7,706 nucleotides of DNA from an uncultured Sphingomonadales bacterium (lineage in GTDB: Bacteria > Pseudomonadota > Alphaproteobacteria > Sphingomonadales > Sphingomonadaceae): the NCBI GenBank assembly GCA_903828025.1, contig CAIKKO010000486.1, positions 1 through 7,706 of the forward strand, in the 5' to 3' direction. The notes under the pieces are model-generated. The model made no database searches. It saw only the letters and a program-made list of their open reading frames with translations, and had not been told where the DNA came from. Shown piece after piece: positions 1 through 5,819 of the stretch (position 1 is the stretch's first letter; each line of letters opens with the position of its first letter). Both the position numbers and the translations under genes were made by a program.

Positions 1-196
1 CGAGGTAGCGCAGCCCGCCGTGGATCAGCTTTGTGCTGGCCGACGAAGTGTGGCTCGCGAGGTCTTCCTGCTCGACCAGCAGCACAGATAGCCCGCGCCC
101 GGCAGCGTCGCGCGCGATCCCCGCGCCGTTGATTCCCCCGCCGACAATCAGCAGGTCAACGGTGTCGAGGCTCGCTTCTTCTGTATTGCCAGCCAT
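1..196 (-). CDS. glpD: Aerobic glycerol-3-phosphate dehydrogenase, N-terminal part (cut by window start)
   Basis: This is the first 65 residues of an FAD-dependent glycerol-3-phosphate dehydrogenase, a membrane-associated enzyme that oxidises sn-glycerol 3-phosphate to dihydroxyacetone phosphate and passes electrons to quinone. The sequence shows a Rossmann FAD fold with GGGINGAG at residues 19-26, the acidic residue E42 at the end of the second beta strand (VLLVEQED), and the family signature ASTKLIHGGLRYL at residues 53-65. The start is an ATG at 196, preceded by a good Shine-Dalgarno GAGGGG at 203-208 (6 bp spacing). An in-frame stop at 236-238 limits any upstream extension, and I see no better start. 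It is divergent from the hydrolase, with a 126-bp gap. A weak promoter guess on the minus strand is TTGTTC (252-247), 17 bp, TATGGA (229-224), each matching consensus at only 3 of 6 positions. Family assignment is secure; the rest of the gene lies outside the window. Confidence 0.93.
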   Translation of the reverse strand, partial: MAGNTEEASLDTVDLLIVGGGINGAGIARDAAGRGLSVLLVEQEDLASHTSSASTKLIHGGLRYL

Positions 197-322
197 GCCG
201 GACCCCTCGATCAGTGTGCGCGCTCCATAGTCCGCTCATCGCTTCAGAACAAATGCAGCGAACGCAAGGCCGGATGCGAATAGGAGATAGCCGCAAGCCC
301 CGTAAACCGGGTAACACGGGCC

Positions 323-1633
323 ATGATCCTCCGCCGCACGCCCCGTTCGCTGAAGCGCCTCGCGCCGCTCGCCGCCCTCACCATGCTGCCCGCCGCTGCG
401 CCGCCGCCCAGCGTGCCCGAAATCGGCGCGCCCGAATTGGCCGCGCTGGGCCCCGACGGGGTGGGCGTGATGGAGCGCACGGTGGTCGATACCGGCGCGG
501 TCGATCCGCTGGGTAGTCTGGCGCAGGGCAAGCTGGTGCGCGCCGACCGCATGCTGCCGCTGGTGATCTGGTATCCGGCGCATGTTCCGGCCAAGGCCAA
601 GCGCGCCGTCTACAGCGCCAGCCTGACCTCGGAACCACCGCAGCCGCCCGCCCGGTTCACCGTGCCCGCGCTGGCGGTGACGGGCGCGCCTGCCGCCGGG
701 GCGGGTTATCCCATCGTGCTGCTCTCGCACGGTTACAACAACGATCCGGTGATGCTCTCGTGGCTGGGGGAAAACCTCGCAACCAAGGGTTATGTCGTCG
801 TCGCGATCCGCCACCACGATCCCGATATCACCGATGTGGCCAAGGCCCCGGCCACGCTGATCCGCCGCCCGCTCGATATCACTTATGTCTTGCGGCGGCT
901 GCGCGCCGGGCTGCTGGGCAGTCTGGTCGATACCTCGCGCATTGCGCTCGCGGGCTATTCGTTCGGCGGCTACGGCGCGCTGACGGTGGCCGGAGGTGCG
1001 CTCGATGCGGCGAGCCCGGCGGTACAGCGCCTGCCCGCAGCGCTCACCGAGCGCTACACCGGGAGCGGCGTGGAGGCCGCTGCGCTGCACGACGGCGCGA
1101 TCAAGGCGGTCGTGGCCATTGCACCCGCCGGGGGCGCGCCGTGGGCCGCGTGGGGCGGGGCAGGGCTCTCGGGCATCCATGCGCCGCTGCTGGTGGTCGC
1201 GGGCACGATGGACCGGACGGTCGGCTATGATCCCGGCCCCGCTGCGATCTTCCGCGATGCCACGGGCGCGGATCGCTACTTGCTCGCGTTCAAGGGGGCC
1301 GGGCACGCCATCGGCACCAATCCCCCGCCCGCCGAAATGCGCGGCAAGCTGTGGGATTTCGATTGGTTCGAGGACCGCGTGTGGCGCAAGGAGCGCGTCA
1401 ATTCGATTGCGCTGCACTTCATCACCGCGTTCCTCGATCGCAATCTCAAAGGCGATGCGAGCCGCGCGGCCTATTTCGCGGTTCCGTCCGAAGATTCCGA
1501 CGGCGCAAAATGGGTCAGCGATGTGAAGGCCTATGACGCCGTGAGCCAAGGCGGGGCCAATCCGACGTGGAAGGGCTTCATCAAGGACCACAAGGACGGA
1601 CTGCTGCTGAAGCACTTGACCCCAACACCCTGA
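323..1633 (+). CDS. Probable exported alpha/beta hydrolase (serine esterase/lipase-like)
   Basis: This 436-residue protein has an alpha/beta-hydrolase core resembling platelet-activating-factor acetylhydrolase and dienelactone-hydrolase-like enzymes. Residues 1-26 look like a Sec-type signal: a basic n-region (RRTPRSLKR), a hydrophobic stretch LAPLAALTMLP, then AAA before a proline-rich segment. No lipobox cysteine is visible, so a periplasmic or secreted enzyme is inferred. Seen directly: the oxyanion-strand motif IVLLSHGYNN (131-140), nucleophile elbow GYSFGGY with Ser213, acid loop VVAGTMDRTV with Asp297, and GAGHAIG with His328, giving a complete, correctly ordered Ser-Asp-His triad. Hydrolysis of an ester is likely; the substrate is unknown. 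ATG 323 is the only plausible in-frame start because a stop lies at 281-283. It has no good Shine-Dalgarno, so initiation may be weak. It is divergent from glpD and converges on a LysR gene with 9 bp between stop codons. A link to glycerolipid breakdown through neighbouring glpD is speculative. Confidence 0.85.
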   Translation: MILRRTPRSLKRLAPLAALTMLPAAAPPPSVPEIGAPELAALGPDGVGVMERTVVDTGAVDPLGSLAQGKLVRADRMLPLVIWYPAHVPAKAKRAVYSASLTSEPPQPPARFTVPALAVTGAPAAGAGYPIVLLSHGYNNDPVMLSWLGENLATKGYVVVAIRHHDPDITDVAKAPATLIRRPLDITYVLRRLRAGLLGSLVDTSRIALAGYSFGGYGALTVAGGALDAASPAVQRLPAALTERYTGSGVEAAALHDGAIKAVVAIAPAGGAPWAAWGGAGLSGIHAPLLVVAGTMDRTVGYDPGPAAIFRDATGADRYLLAFKGAGHAIGTNPPPAEMRGKLWDFDWFEDRVWRKERVNSIALHFITAFLDRNLKGDASRAAYFAVPSEDSDGAKWVSDVKAYDAVSQGGANPTWKGFIKDHKDGLLLKHLTPTP

Positions 1634-1647
1634 CCTCTTCGGTCAGG
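1629..1647. terminator. Short hairpin containing both convergent stop codons; possible bidirectional terminator
   Basis: CCTGACC (1629-1635) and GGTCAGG (1641-1647) pair perfectly around a 5-nt TCTTC loop. The TGA of the hydrolase (1631-1633) and the complementary TGA of the minus-strand LysR gene (1643-1645) occupy symmetrical positions in the stem. There is no T-tract on either side, so it is not a textbook intrinsic terminator. Convergent geometry and the absence of any other structure between the genes make a termination or transcript-end-protection role plausible. Confidence 0.4.
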
Positions 1648-2635
1648 CGCGCATTTCGGGCACCCGGTCGGCGGGCGGGCTGTCCTTGGTCATGCCGCGT
1701 GAGAAGTGGCGGATGATCCAGTCGCGCAGCAGATAGATCGCTGGATCGCCCAGATCCTCGGCGTGGGTCTTGAGGTAATAGCCAAAGCCATCGGCCGAAA
1801 CGCGGTCGTAGGGCATGACCAGTTCGCCGCTGGCGATCTCCTGCGCGAACATGTCGATATCCGCCAGCACCACGCCCGAAGCGCCGATGGCATAGCGCAC
1901 GGCGGAAAAAGCCGTGTCAAACGCCAGCCCGTCGTTGGTCTCGATCGCGAGGCGCTGCTGGTCGGCATAGCTGCTCCACAGCAGTCCGCGCGGTTCGCCT
2001 TCCAGCTTGACATGGAGCAGTTCGTTGTCCGCCAGAAACTGCTCCAGCGACTTGCCCTTGTGCGCCGCCGCCGTCTCGGGCGAGCACAGCGGGGCGACGC
2101 GCACCATCCACAGCAGGTCCGCCACTTTGTCGTCGACATTGGGCCGGTCGAACACGATGGCCATGTCGACATTGTCACGCGGCGCGCCGGTGACGTTCGA
2201 GGTCGTCACGTCGATCCGGATCTCGGGATGCTGCTTGTGGAAATCGCGGATGAGCGGCAGCGCATTTTGATAGAGCAGCGAAGGCGGGATGTGCAGCCGC
2301 AGCGGGCGGCTTTCCAGATCCTTGTTGCGGATGGTGTTGATCGATTGCTCCATCCGGTCGAGGCACTTGCTCACCACCGGCAGCAGGATCGAGCCCGCTG
2401 GTGTCAGCTTGAGGCCGCTCGCGCCACGTTCGAACAGCGGGCGGCCGATCAGATCCTCAAGGCTGCTGACATGGCGGCTCATCGCGCTTTGCGACACCGT
2501 GAGCGCCTGCGCGCCAGCGGTGAAGCTCATGTGCCGACCGACAGCTTCAAACGCGCGAAGCGCGTTCAGCGGCAGCCAGCGGCGGTTGATGAGGCGGTCA
2601 GGCGCGATCGGGACTTCTCCGTGCAATTGGACCAC
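1643..2635 (-). CDS. LysR-family transcriptional regulator, GcvA-like
   Basis: This 330-residue LysR-type regulator has the N-terminal winged helix-turn-helix at about residues 22-80 (LNALRAFEAVGRHMSFTAGA, then VSQSAMSRHVSSLE and LFERGASGLKLTPAG). A periplasmic-binding-protein-like effector domain follows from about residue 112 to 310. The RRWLPLNALRAFEAV opening resembles the GcvA/AmpR branch. It is expected to bind DNA as a tetramer and respond to a small metabolite, which is unknown. The start is uncertain. The longest frame opens with GTG at 2635; a stop at 2654-2656 limits extension, there is no convincing Shine-Dalgarno, and about 18 extra residues precede the usual family start. A TTG at codon 4 is an alternative. 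No in-frame ATG occurs before the helix-turn-helix. It is divergent from a second LysR gene across 118 bp carrying a LysR-type palindrome, which suggests autoregulation, control of the neighbour, or both. Confidence 0.88.
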   Translation of the reverse strand: MVQLHGEVPIAPDRLINRRWLPLNALRAFEAVGRHMSFTAGAQALTVSQSAMSRHVSSLEDLIGRPLFERGASGLKLTPAGSILLPVVSKCLDRMEQSINTIRNKDLESRPLRLHIPPSLLYQNALPLIRDFHKQHPEIRIDVTTSNVTGAPRDNVDMAIVFDRPNVDDKVADLLWMVRVAPLCSPETAAAHKGKSLEQFLADNELLHVKLEGEPRGLLWSSYADQQRLAIETNDGLAFDTAFSAVRYAIGASGVVLADIDMFAQEIASGELVMPYDRVSADGFGYYLKTHAEDLGDPAIYLLRDWIIRHFSRGMTKDSPPADRVPEMRA

Positions 2636-2647
2636 TTTGGCGTCCGC

Positions 2648-2663
2648 ATTGACCTACGTCAAT
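2648..2663. promoter_or_regulatory. Perfect LysR-type operator palindrome (T-N11-A box)
   Basis: ATTGACCTACGTCAAT consists of two perfect 6-bp arms (ATTGAC/GTCAAT) around CTAC and contains the T-N11-A signature typical of LysR-type operators. It lies 13 bp upstream of the minus-strand LysR start and is centred near -62 relative to the start site predicted from the TATAAT box at 2705-2710. That is where LysR regulators usually place their recognition site. A second, weaker inverted repeat, CGCA-TATC-TGCG at 2665-2676 (about -52 to -41), sits where an activation site is expected. Which of the two flanking regulators binds is not decidable from sequence. Confidence 0.6.
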
Positions 2664-2704
2664 TCGCATATCTGCGTGAACGGTCTTGCTCCAGGATAAC
2701 CAGA

Positions 2705-2710
2705 TATAAT
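2705..2710 (+). promoter_or_regulatory. Consensus -10 box of the second LysR gene
   Basis: TATAAT matches the sigma-70 -10 consensus at every position and lies in an AT-rich island within GC-rich DNA, 44 bp upstream of the ATG at 2754. Transcription would begin near 2717. At the usual 16-18 bp spacing there is no recognisable -35 (for example GGTCTT at 2682-2687), the pattern of a promoter needing an activator. The LysR-type palindrome at 2648-2663 is well placed for this. Confidence 0.5.
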
Positions 2711-2753
2711 ATGGAGGTTCACCCTAATTTATTCTGAGGTCTCCAAAGGTCCG

Positions 2754-3710
2754 ATGCTGCTGCCCCCCGAATTCGATTTTCACGCACTCGAAGTGTTCGT
2801 CCTGACGGTCGAACTGGGCGGGATGACCGCGAGCGCGCAGCAGATGCGGATCACCCAGTCGGCCGTCTCGCAAACCATCGCGCGGCTCGAACAAGGTATC
2901 GGCGCGACGTTGTTTGATCGCACCTTGCGCCCGCTGGGCCTTACCCCGGCGGGGCGCGCGCTCTATGAACGCGCCACGCAGCTGCTCGCCACTGCGCGCA
3001 CGATGGTCGACGAAGTGCGCGAAGGAGCGGGCCAGCCGATCGACAAAGTTACCGTCGCGATGTCTGAAACGCTGGCGATCCTGCTCACCGCGCCCTTGCT
3101 TGGCCGCCTCGGCCCGCGTGTGGCGCGCTGGCGGGTGCGGTCGGGCATTTCGCTCAACCAGCAGCAGGACTTCCTCGCGCGGCGCTGTGACATGCTGGTC
3201 ACCGGCAGCAGCGTGCTCGAAAAGCAGGAAGGCGTGGTACATCATGACGTGATCGACGATCCGTTCGTGATGGTTTTTCCCACCAGCTTTCGCGGGTCGC
3301 TCGATGCGCTGGATACCGCCGAACCGCTGCCATTCGTGCGCTATTCGCTCGATACCGGGATGGGTCAGCGCATTGAAAGCCAGCTCACGCGCATGCGCCT
3401 GCGTCTGCCCAACGTGATCGAGGTCGATATCGTGCCGCAGCAGCTTAACGCGGTGGCGCTGGGGATCGGCTGGAGCATCACTTCGCTGCTGTGCCTTGCG
3501 GCCATGCCGTGGTTGATCCCGCAGCTTCGGGTCGAGCCGCTGCCGCGCGCGCGGTTTGCCCGGCGCATTCAGGTGGTGAGCCGCACGGGCGAACTGGGCG
3601 ATCTGGCCGCCGAAACCGCTGCGCTGGCGGTCGATGCGATCCGCGCGGAGAGCTTGCCGCCGGTGCTGGCGCAGCTACCGTGGGCGGCCGATTTGCTGGC
3701 CCCTGCCTGA
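2754..3710 (+). CDS. LysR-family transcriptional regulator, likely regulator of the downstream operon
   Basis: This 318-residue LysR-type regulator has a winged helix-turn-helix at about residues 10-70 (ALEVFVLTVELGGMTASAQQ, ITQSAVSQTIARLE, LFDRTLRPLGLTPAGRAL), a linker helix to about 92, and an effector-binding domain from about 97 to 300. Length and architecture are normal. It is clearly not a recent duplicate of the divergent LysR gene, because their effector domains show no obvious similarity by eye. ATG 2754 is preceded by AAAGG at 2745-2749 (4 bp spacing) and a second purine run, GAGG, at 2736-2739. The gene has its own TATAAT promoter and an upstream LysR-type palindrome. It is followed on the same strand, after 151 bp, by the dioxygenase-aldolase-dehydrogenase operon, so control of that operon is the simplest inference. 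The effector is unknown but may be the substrate of that pathway or an intermediate. Confidence 0.9.
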   Translation: MLLPPEFDFHALEVFVLTVELGGMTASAQQMRITQSAVSQTIARLEQGIGATLFDRTLRPLGLTPAGRALYERATQLLATARTMVDEVREGAGQPIDKVTVAMSETLAILLTAPLLGRLGPRVARWRVRSGISLNQQQDFLARRCDMLVTGSSVLEKQEGVVHHDVIDDPFVMVFPTSFRGSLDALDTAEPLPFVRYSLDTGMGQRIESQLTRMRLRLPNVIEVDIVPQQLNAVALGIGWSITSLLCLAAMPWLIPQLRVEPLPRARFARRIQVVSRTGELGDLAAETAALAVDAIRAESLPPVLAQLPWAADLLAPA

Positions 3711-3735
3711 GTATTATCCTGCCTGAGCATTATCC
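3704..3735. repeat. Two-copy 16-bp tandem repeat over the LysR stop codon
   Basis: TGCCTGAGTATTATCC (3704-3719) is followed immediately by TGCCTGAGCATTATCC (3720-3735); the copies differ at one base. The first copy includes the TGA stop at 3708-3710. A degenerate third similarity (CCTGATAT) follows at 3738-3745. A TTATC...GATA inverted element with T-N11-A spacing overlaps the second copy (3730-3744). These could be direct-repeat operator half-sites for the downstream operon or a slippage duplication. Confidence 0.6.
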
Positions 3736-3768
3736 AACCTGATATAGGGTATGAATCTTGGTGATGGA

Positions 3769-3833
3769 CTGCTGGCACGGGCCAATCCCGGCTAAAGCTT
3801 GCACACCAAACCAGCAGGCCCATATCCGGCCTG
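3769..3833 (+). promoter_or_regulatory. Leader with two mutually exclusive helices upstream of the dioxygenase gene
   Basis: In the 151-bp gap before the dioxygenase, CTGCTGG (3769-3775) can pair with CCAGCAG (3811-3817), enclosing a smaller CGGG/CCCG stem. CAGGCC (3815-3820) can pair perfectly with GGCCTG (3828-3833) around a 7-nt loop. The partners share bases 3815-3817, so both helices cannot exist fully together. The second ends 19 nt before the Shine-Dalgarno. This could be an attenuation-like leader, a weak terminator for the LysR gene, or chance in GC-rich DNA. I recognise no known riboswitch. No convincing sigma-70 promoter is visible in this gap; TATGAA at 3750-3755 lacks a -35. Confidence 0.3.
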
Positions 3834-3851
3834 TCCAAGGCGCTTTTCAGC

Positions 3852-3858
3852 GGGGGAA
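3852..3858 (+). promoter_or_regulatory. Shine-Dalgarno that fixes the dioxygenase start
   Basis: GGGGGAA ends 3 bp before the ATG at 3862, with 5 bp from the G-run to the start codon. The same frame is open upstream to a TTG at 3799, but that codon has no ribosome binding site and the extra 21 residues do not resemble the family. ATG 3862 is therefore the start. Confidence 0.7.
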
Positions 3859-3861
3859 TGC

Positions 3862-4998
3862 ATGAGCCTCACGACTTCACCGGCTGCTCCGGTTACGGTG
3901 ACCGAGACGGGCCTCGAACTCGTCCTGCCGGGCGGCGCGCCCGCCTATTTCAACCACTACTGGCTGCGCGACAACTGCCCGACATCGTTTGACAGCCAGA
4001 CGCGCGAGCGGGTGTTCGACATTTTCCATCTCGATACACCGCCGCGCCCGCGCAGCGCGCAGATCGTGGACGGCGCGCTCGAAATCGTGTGGGACGGTGA
4101 AAACCACACCAGCCGCTATGCGCTCGATTGGCTCGCCGCTTACGCCGAGGGCAAGCGCCGTCCCGACCCGTCCGACCTGCCGCGCCGCGCCTGGTATGCC
4201 GATCACTATGCCGACATTGCGCGCTTCACGCAGGCCGAACTGATGTCCGACAAGGCCAAACTCGCGGCCTGGCTCAAGGCCCTGATCGTCGAGGGCGTCG
4301 CTATCGTGAACGAAATGCCCGACAGCGACGAAGGCCTCACCGAGCTGGTCAAGCTGATGGGCCACGTCCGCCCGACATTCTTTGGCGAATACTTCGATGT
4401 GATGACGCACATCGAGCCGACCAATCTGGCTTACACCGCCAAGGCGCTCGAACTGCACACCGACACCCCGGCGGAAGACATGGCCCCCGGCGTCCAGTTC
4501 CTCCACTGCCGCGCCAACAGCGTGGAGGGCGGGGCCAACCTGTTCCTCGATGGCGTCGCCGTCGCCAACGATTTCCGCGAGCAATTCCCCGAGGATTTCC
4601 GCCTCCTCGCCGAGACGGATGTGCCGTTCTACTGCGAGCACGACACCTATGATGTGCGCTCGCGCCAGCGGGTGATCGAGCTTGATGCGCATGGCGAAGT
4701 TTCGGGCGTGACGATCAGCCAGCACATGGCCGATGTGTTCGATCTGCCGCAGCCTGTGCTCGACCGTTATTACCCCGCGTTCTGCCGGTTTGGCCGCATG
4801 CTCCAGTCGGACAAGTACCTCATGCGCTTCCGCATCGAGGCAGGCGAATGCATCGTGTTCGACAACCACCGCATCGTCCACGGGCGCGAGGCTTATTCGG
4901 CGACCAGCGGCGCGCGCTATTTGCGCGGGACGTATGCCGATCGCGGCGAGATGCGCAGCACCTACCGCGCGCTGACGAGCGAGGGGCGCTTCAAGTGA
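3862..4998 (+). CDS. 2-oxoglutarate/Fe(II) dioxygenase, gamma-butyrobetaine/trimethyllysine hydroxylase family (TauD fold)
   Basis: This 378-residue protein resembles gamma-butyrobetaine hydroxylase (BBOX) and trimethyllysine hydroxylase along its whole length. Such enzymes hydroxylate an unactivated C-H while converting 2-oxoglutarate and O2 to succinate and CO2. Residues 1-95 match the small N-terminal domain (YFNHYWLRDNCPTSFD, then NHTSRYALDWL); residues 115-365 form the catalytic domain. The iron triad is visible: H199 and D201 in ELHTDTP and H340 in DNHRIVHGR. R352 in GARYLRG matches the 2-oxoglutarate-binding arginine of BBOX. GVQFLHC (210-216) and TYAD (357-360) are also family features. 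Oddities: the NCxCxxC zinc motif of BBOX reads NCPTSFD, leaving C39 but not the other cysteines (H82 is kept), and HTDY of BBOX reads HTDT, losing an aromatic residue of the trimethylammonium cage. The substrate may therefore not be gamma-butyrobetaine. First gene of the operon; its TGA overlaps the GTG of the next gene. Confidence 0.87.
   Translation: MSLTTSPAAPVTVTETGLELVLPGGAPAYFNHYWLRDNCPTSFDSQTRERVFDIFHLDTPPRPRSAQIVDGALEIVWDGENHTSRYALDWLAAYAEGKRRPDPSDLPRRAWYADHYADIARFTQAELMSDKAKLAAWLKALIVEGVAIVNEMPDSDEGLTELVKLMGHVRPTFFGEYFDVMTHIEPTNLAYTAKALELHTDTPAEDMAPGVQFLHCRANSVEGGANLFLDGVAVANDFREQFPEDFRLLAETDVPFYCEHDTYDVRSRQRVIELDAHGEVSGVTISQHMADVFDLPQPVLDRYYPAFCRFGRMLQSDKYLMRFRIEAGECIVFDNHRIVHGREAYSATSGARYLRGTYADRGEMRSTYRALTSEGRFK
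4981..4986 (+). promoter_or_regulatory. Shine-Dalgarno for the overlapping GTG start of the aldolase gene
   Basis: GAGGGG lies inside the last codons of the dioxygenase gene, 8 bp before the GTG at 4995. It supports this GTG rather than the upstream ATG at 4848, which would add 49 residues of out-of-family arginine-rich sequence. Confidence 0.65.
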
Positions 4999-5714
4999 CT
5001 GAGGCCGAAATCGCTGCGCTGCGCGAAGATCTGGCAGCTGCATTCCGCATCACCGCGCAGATGGGCTGGAGCGAATCCGTCGGCAACCATTTCAGCGCGG
5101 CGGTTTCGGCGGACGGCAAGCAGTTCCTGTTGAACCGGAAGTGGCAGCATTTCGCGAGCATCAAGCCGGATGATCTGATGCTGCTCGATGCCGAAGATCC
5201 CGCGGTTATGACCCGGCCCGACGCGCCCGATGCCTCGGCCTGGACGATCCACGGCACCGTGCACCGCCAGTGCCCCGCCGCGCGCGTCATCATCCACTGC
5301 CATCCGCCGCATGCCACTGCGCTTGCCACTTTGGCCGATCCGCGCCTGCTGCCGCTCGACAACAACACCGCGCGCTTTTTCGGTCGGCTCGCGATTGATC
5401 AGGGCTTCGGGGGGATTGCCGACGAGGCAGAGGAAGGCCTGCGCCTTGCCGACGCGCTCGGCAATCACAAGACCTTGCTGATGGGCAATCACGGGATCAC
5501 CTGCACCGGCAACACCGTGGCCGAGGCGTTCGAGGACCTCTATTTCTTCGAGAAAGCCGCGCAGACCCTGCTGCTCGCTTACGCCAGCGGCCAGCCGCTC
5601 AATGTACTGTCCGACGAAGTGGCCGAGAAGACGGCGCGCGGCTGGGACGAGTACCGGGGCATGTCGTATGCACACTTCGCGCATCTCAAATCCCAGTTGC
5701 CGACGCTCGGCTAA
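4995..5714 (+). CDS. Class II aldolase/adducin-family protein
   Basis: This 239-residue protein has the class II aldolase/adducin fold, whose members use a metal ion to stabilise an enediolate during aldol cleavage, epimerisation or decarboxylation. Seen: MGWSESVGNHFSAAV (23-37) corresponding to the family's substrate loop, HGTVHRQCPAARVIIHCHPPHA (86-107) with metal ligands H101 and H103, and MGNHG (163-167) with the third ligand H166. The C-terminal EAFEDLYFFEKAAQ (177-190) is typical of the adducin-like bacterial branch. The acid of the fuculose-aldolase motif SSExxxH is absent: the equivalent segment reads SAWTIH, with Ala82 at the Glu position. Classical aldol activity is therefore uncertain; a decarboxylase-like or other role is possible. 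GTG 4995 overlaps the preceding TGA as GTGA, a sign of translational coupling, so it very likely acts with the dioxygenase product or a derivative. The substrate is not identifiable. Confidence 0.85.
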   Translation: MTEAEIAALREDLAAAFRITAQMGWSESVGNHFSAAVSADGKQFLLNRKWQHFASIKPDDLMLLDAEDPAVMTRPDAPDASAWTIHGTVHRQCPAARVIIHCHPPHATALATLADPRLLPLDNNTARFFGRLAIDQGFGGIADEAEEGLRLADALGNHKTLLMGNHGITCTGNTVAEAFEDLYFFEKAAQTLLLAYASGQPLNVLSDEVAEKTARGWDEYRGMSYAHFAHLKSQLPTLG

Positions 5715-5734
5715 GCCAGTGGCCAAACTCCAAT

Positions 5735-5809
5735 CCCCGTTCGTGTCGAGCGAAGTCGAGACACTTGGCGCCGGGCATGGTGTCTCGCCTACGCTCGACA
5801 CGAACGGGG
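5735..5809. repeat. Long inverted repeat (sphingomonad-type intergenic hairpin)
   Basis: Two 30-bp arms, 5735-5764 and 5780-5809, are complementary at 28 of 30 positions around a 15-nt loop; a G-T wobble (5734/5810) could extend the stem. The arms carry CCCCGTTCGTGTCGAGCG and CGAGACAC. From memory, such GTTCGTGTCGAG/CGAGACAC elements recur between genes in Sphingomonadales genomes, like REP elements. It sits inside the operon, between the aldolase and oxidoreductase genes, and its right arm supplies the G-run used as a Shine-Dalgarno downstream. There is no T-tract, so it is not a standard terminator. It could cause partial termination, stabilise the upstream mRNA, or tune translation. Confidence 0.85.
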
Positions 5810-5819
5810 GAATGGCAGG

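Noticed and set aside
33..516. Short plus-strand frames over the glpD start and the intergenic region.
   Set aside because: They are antisense to glpD or out of frame with the hydrolase, Arg/Pro/Ser-rich, and have no recognisable domain.
236..1615. A 459-codon open frame antisense to the hydrolase, ending in a hydrophobic stretch (YLLFASGLAFAAFVLKR) just before glpD.
   Set aside because: The body is low-complexity Arg/Gly/His-rich sequence typical of the opposite frame of a GC-rich gene, while the hydrolase frame carries a full catalytic triad. The hydrophobic tail has no start codon of its own nearby, so a small membrane protein there cannot be supported.
1706..2737. A 343-codon plus-strand frame across the minus-strand LysR gene.
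   Set aside because: The sense LysR has a complete helix-turn-helix and effector domain; this frame has no motif and is a shadow.
2711..2737. A tiny upstream reading frame MEVHPNLF before the second LysR gene.
   Set aside because: Its ATG directly follows the TATAAT box and lies upstream of the predicted start site near 2717, so it would not be in the mRNA. The GGAGG nearby lies inside the frame, not before it.
3799..3861. N-terminal extension of the dioxygenase from a TTG codon.
   Set aside because: There is no Shine-Dalgarno at 3799, the 21 residues do not resemble the family, and ATG 3862 has GGGGGAA at ideal spacing.
4848..4994. N-terminal extension of the aldolase-like protein from ATG 4848.
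   Set aside because: The extra 49 residues are the out-of-frame reading of the dioxygenase C-terminus; the GTG at 4995 has its own ribosome binding site and matches the family start.
3877..5043. A 388-codon open frame antisense to the dioxygenase.
   Set aside because: It mirrors the codon structure of the dioxygenase, shows no family motif and has no ribosome binding site; the sense frame has all the iron and 2-oxoglutarate residues.
5735..5809. The hairpin as an intrinsic terminator ending the operon after the aldolase gene.
   Set aside because: Neither side has a T-tract, and the next gene begins 10 bp after the stem with its ribosome binding site in the repeat. I keep it as a repeat with possible partial effects on transcription or translation.
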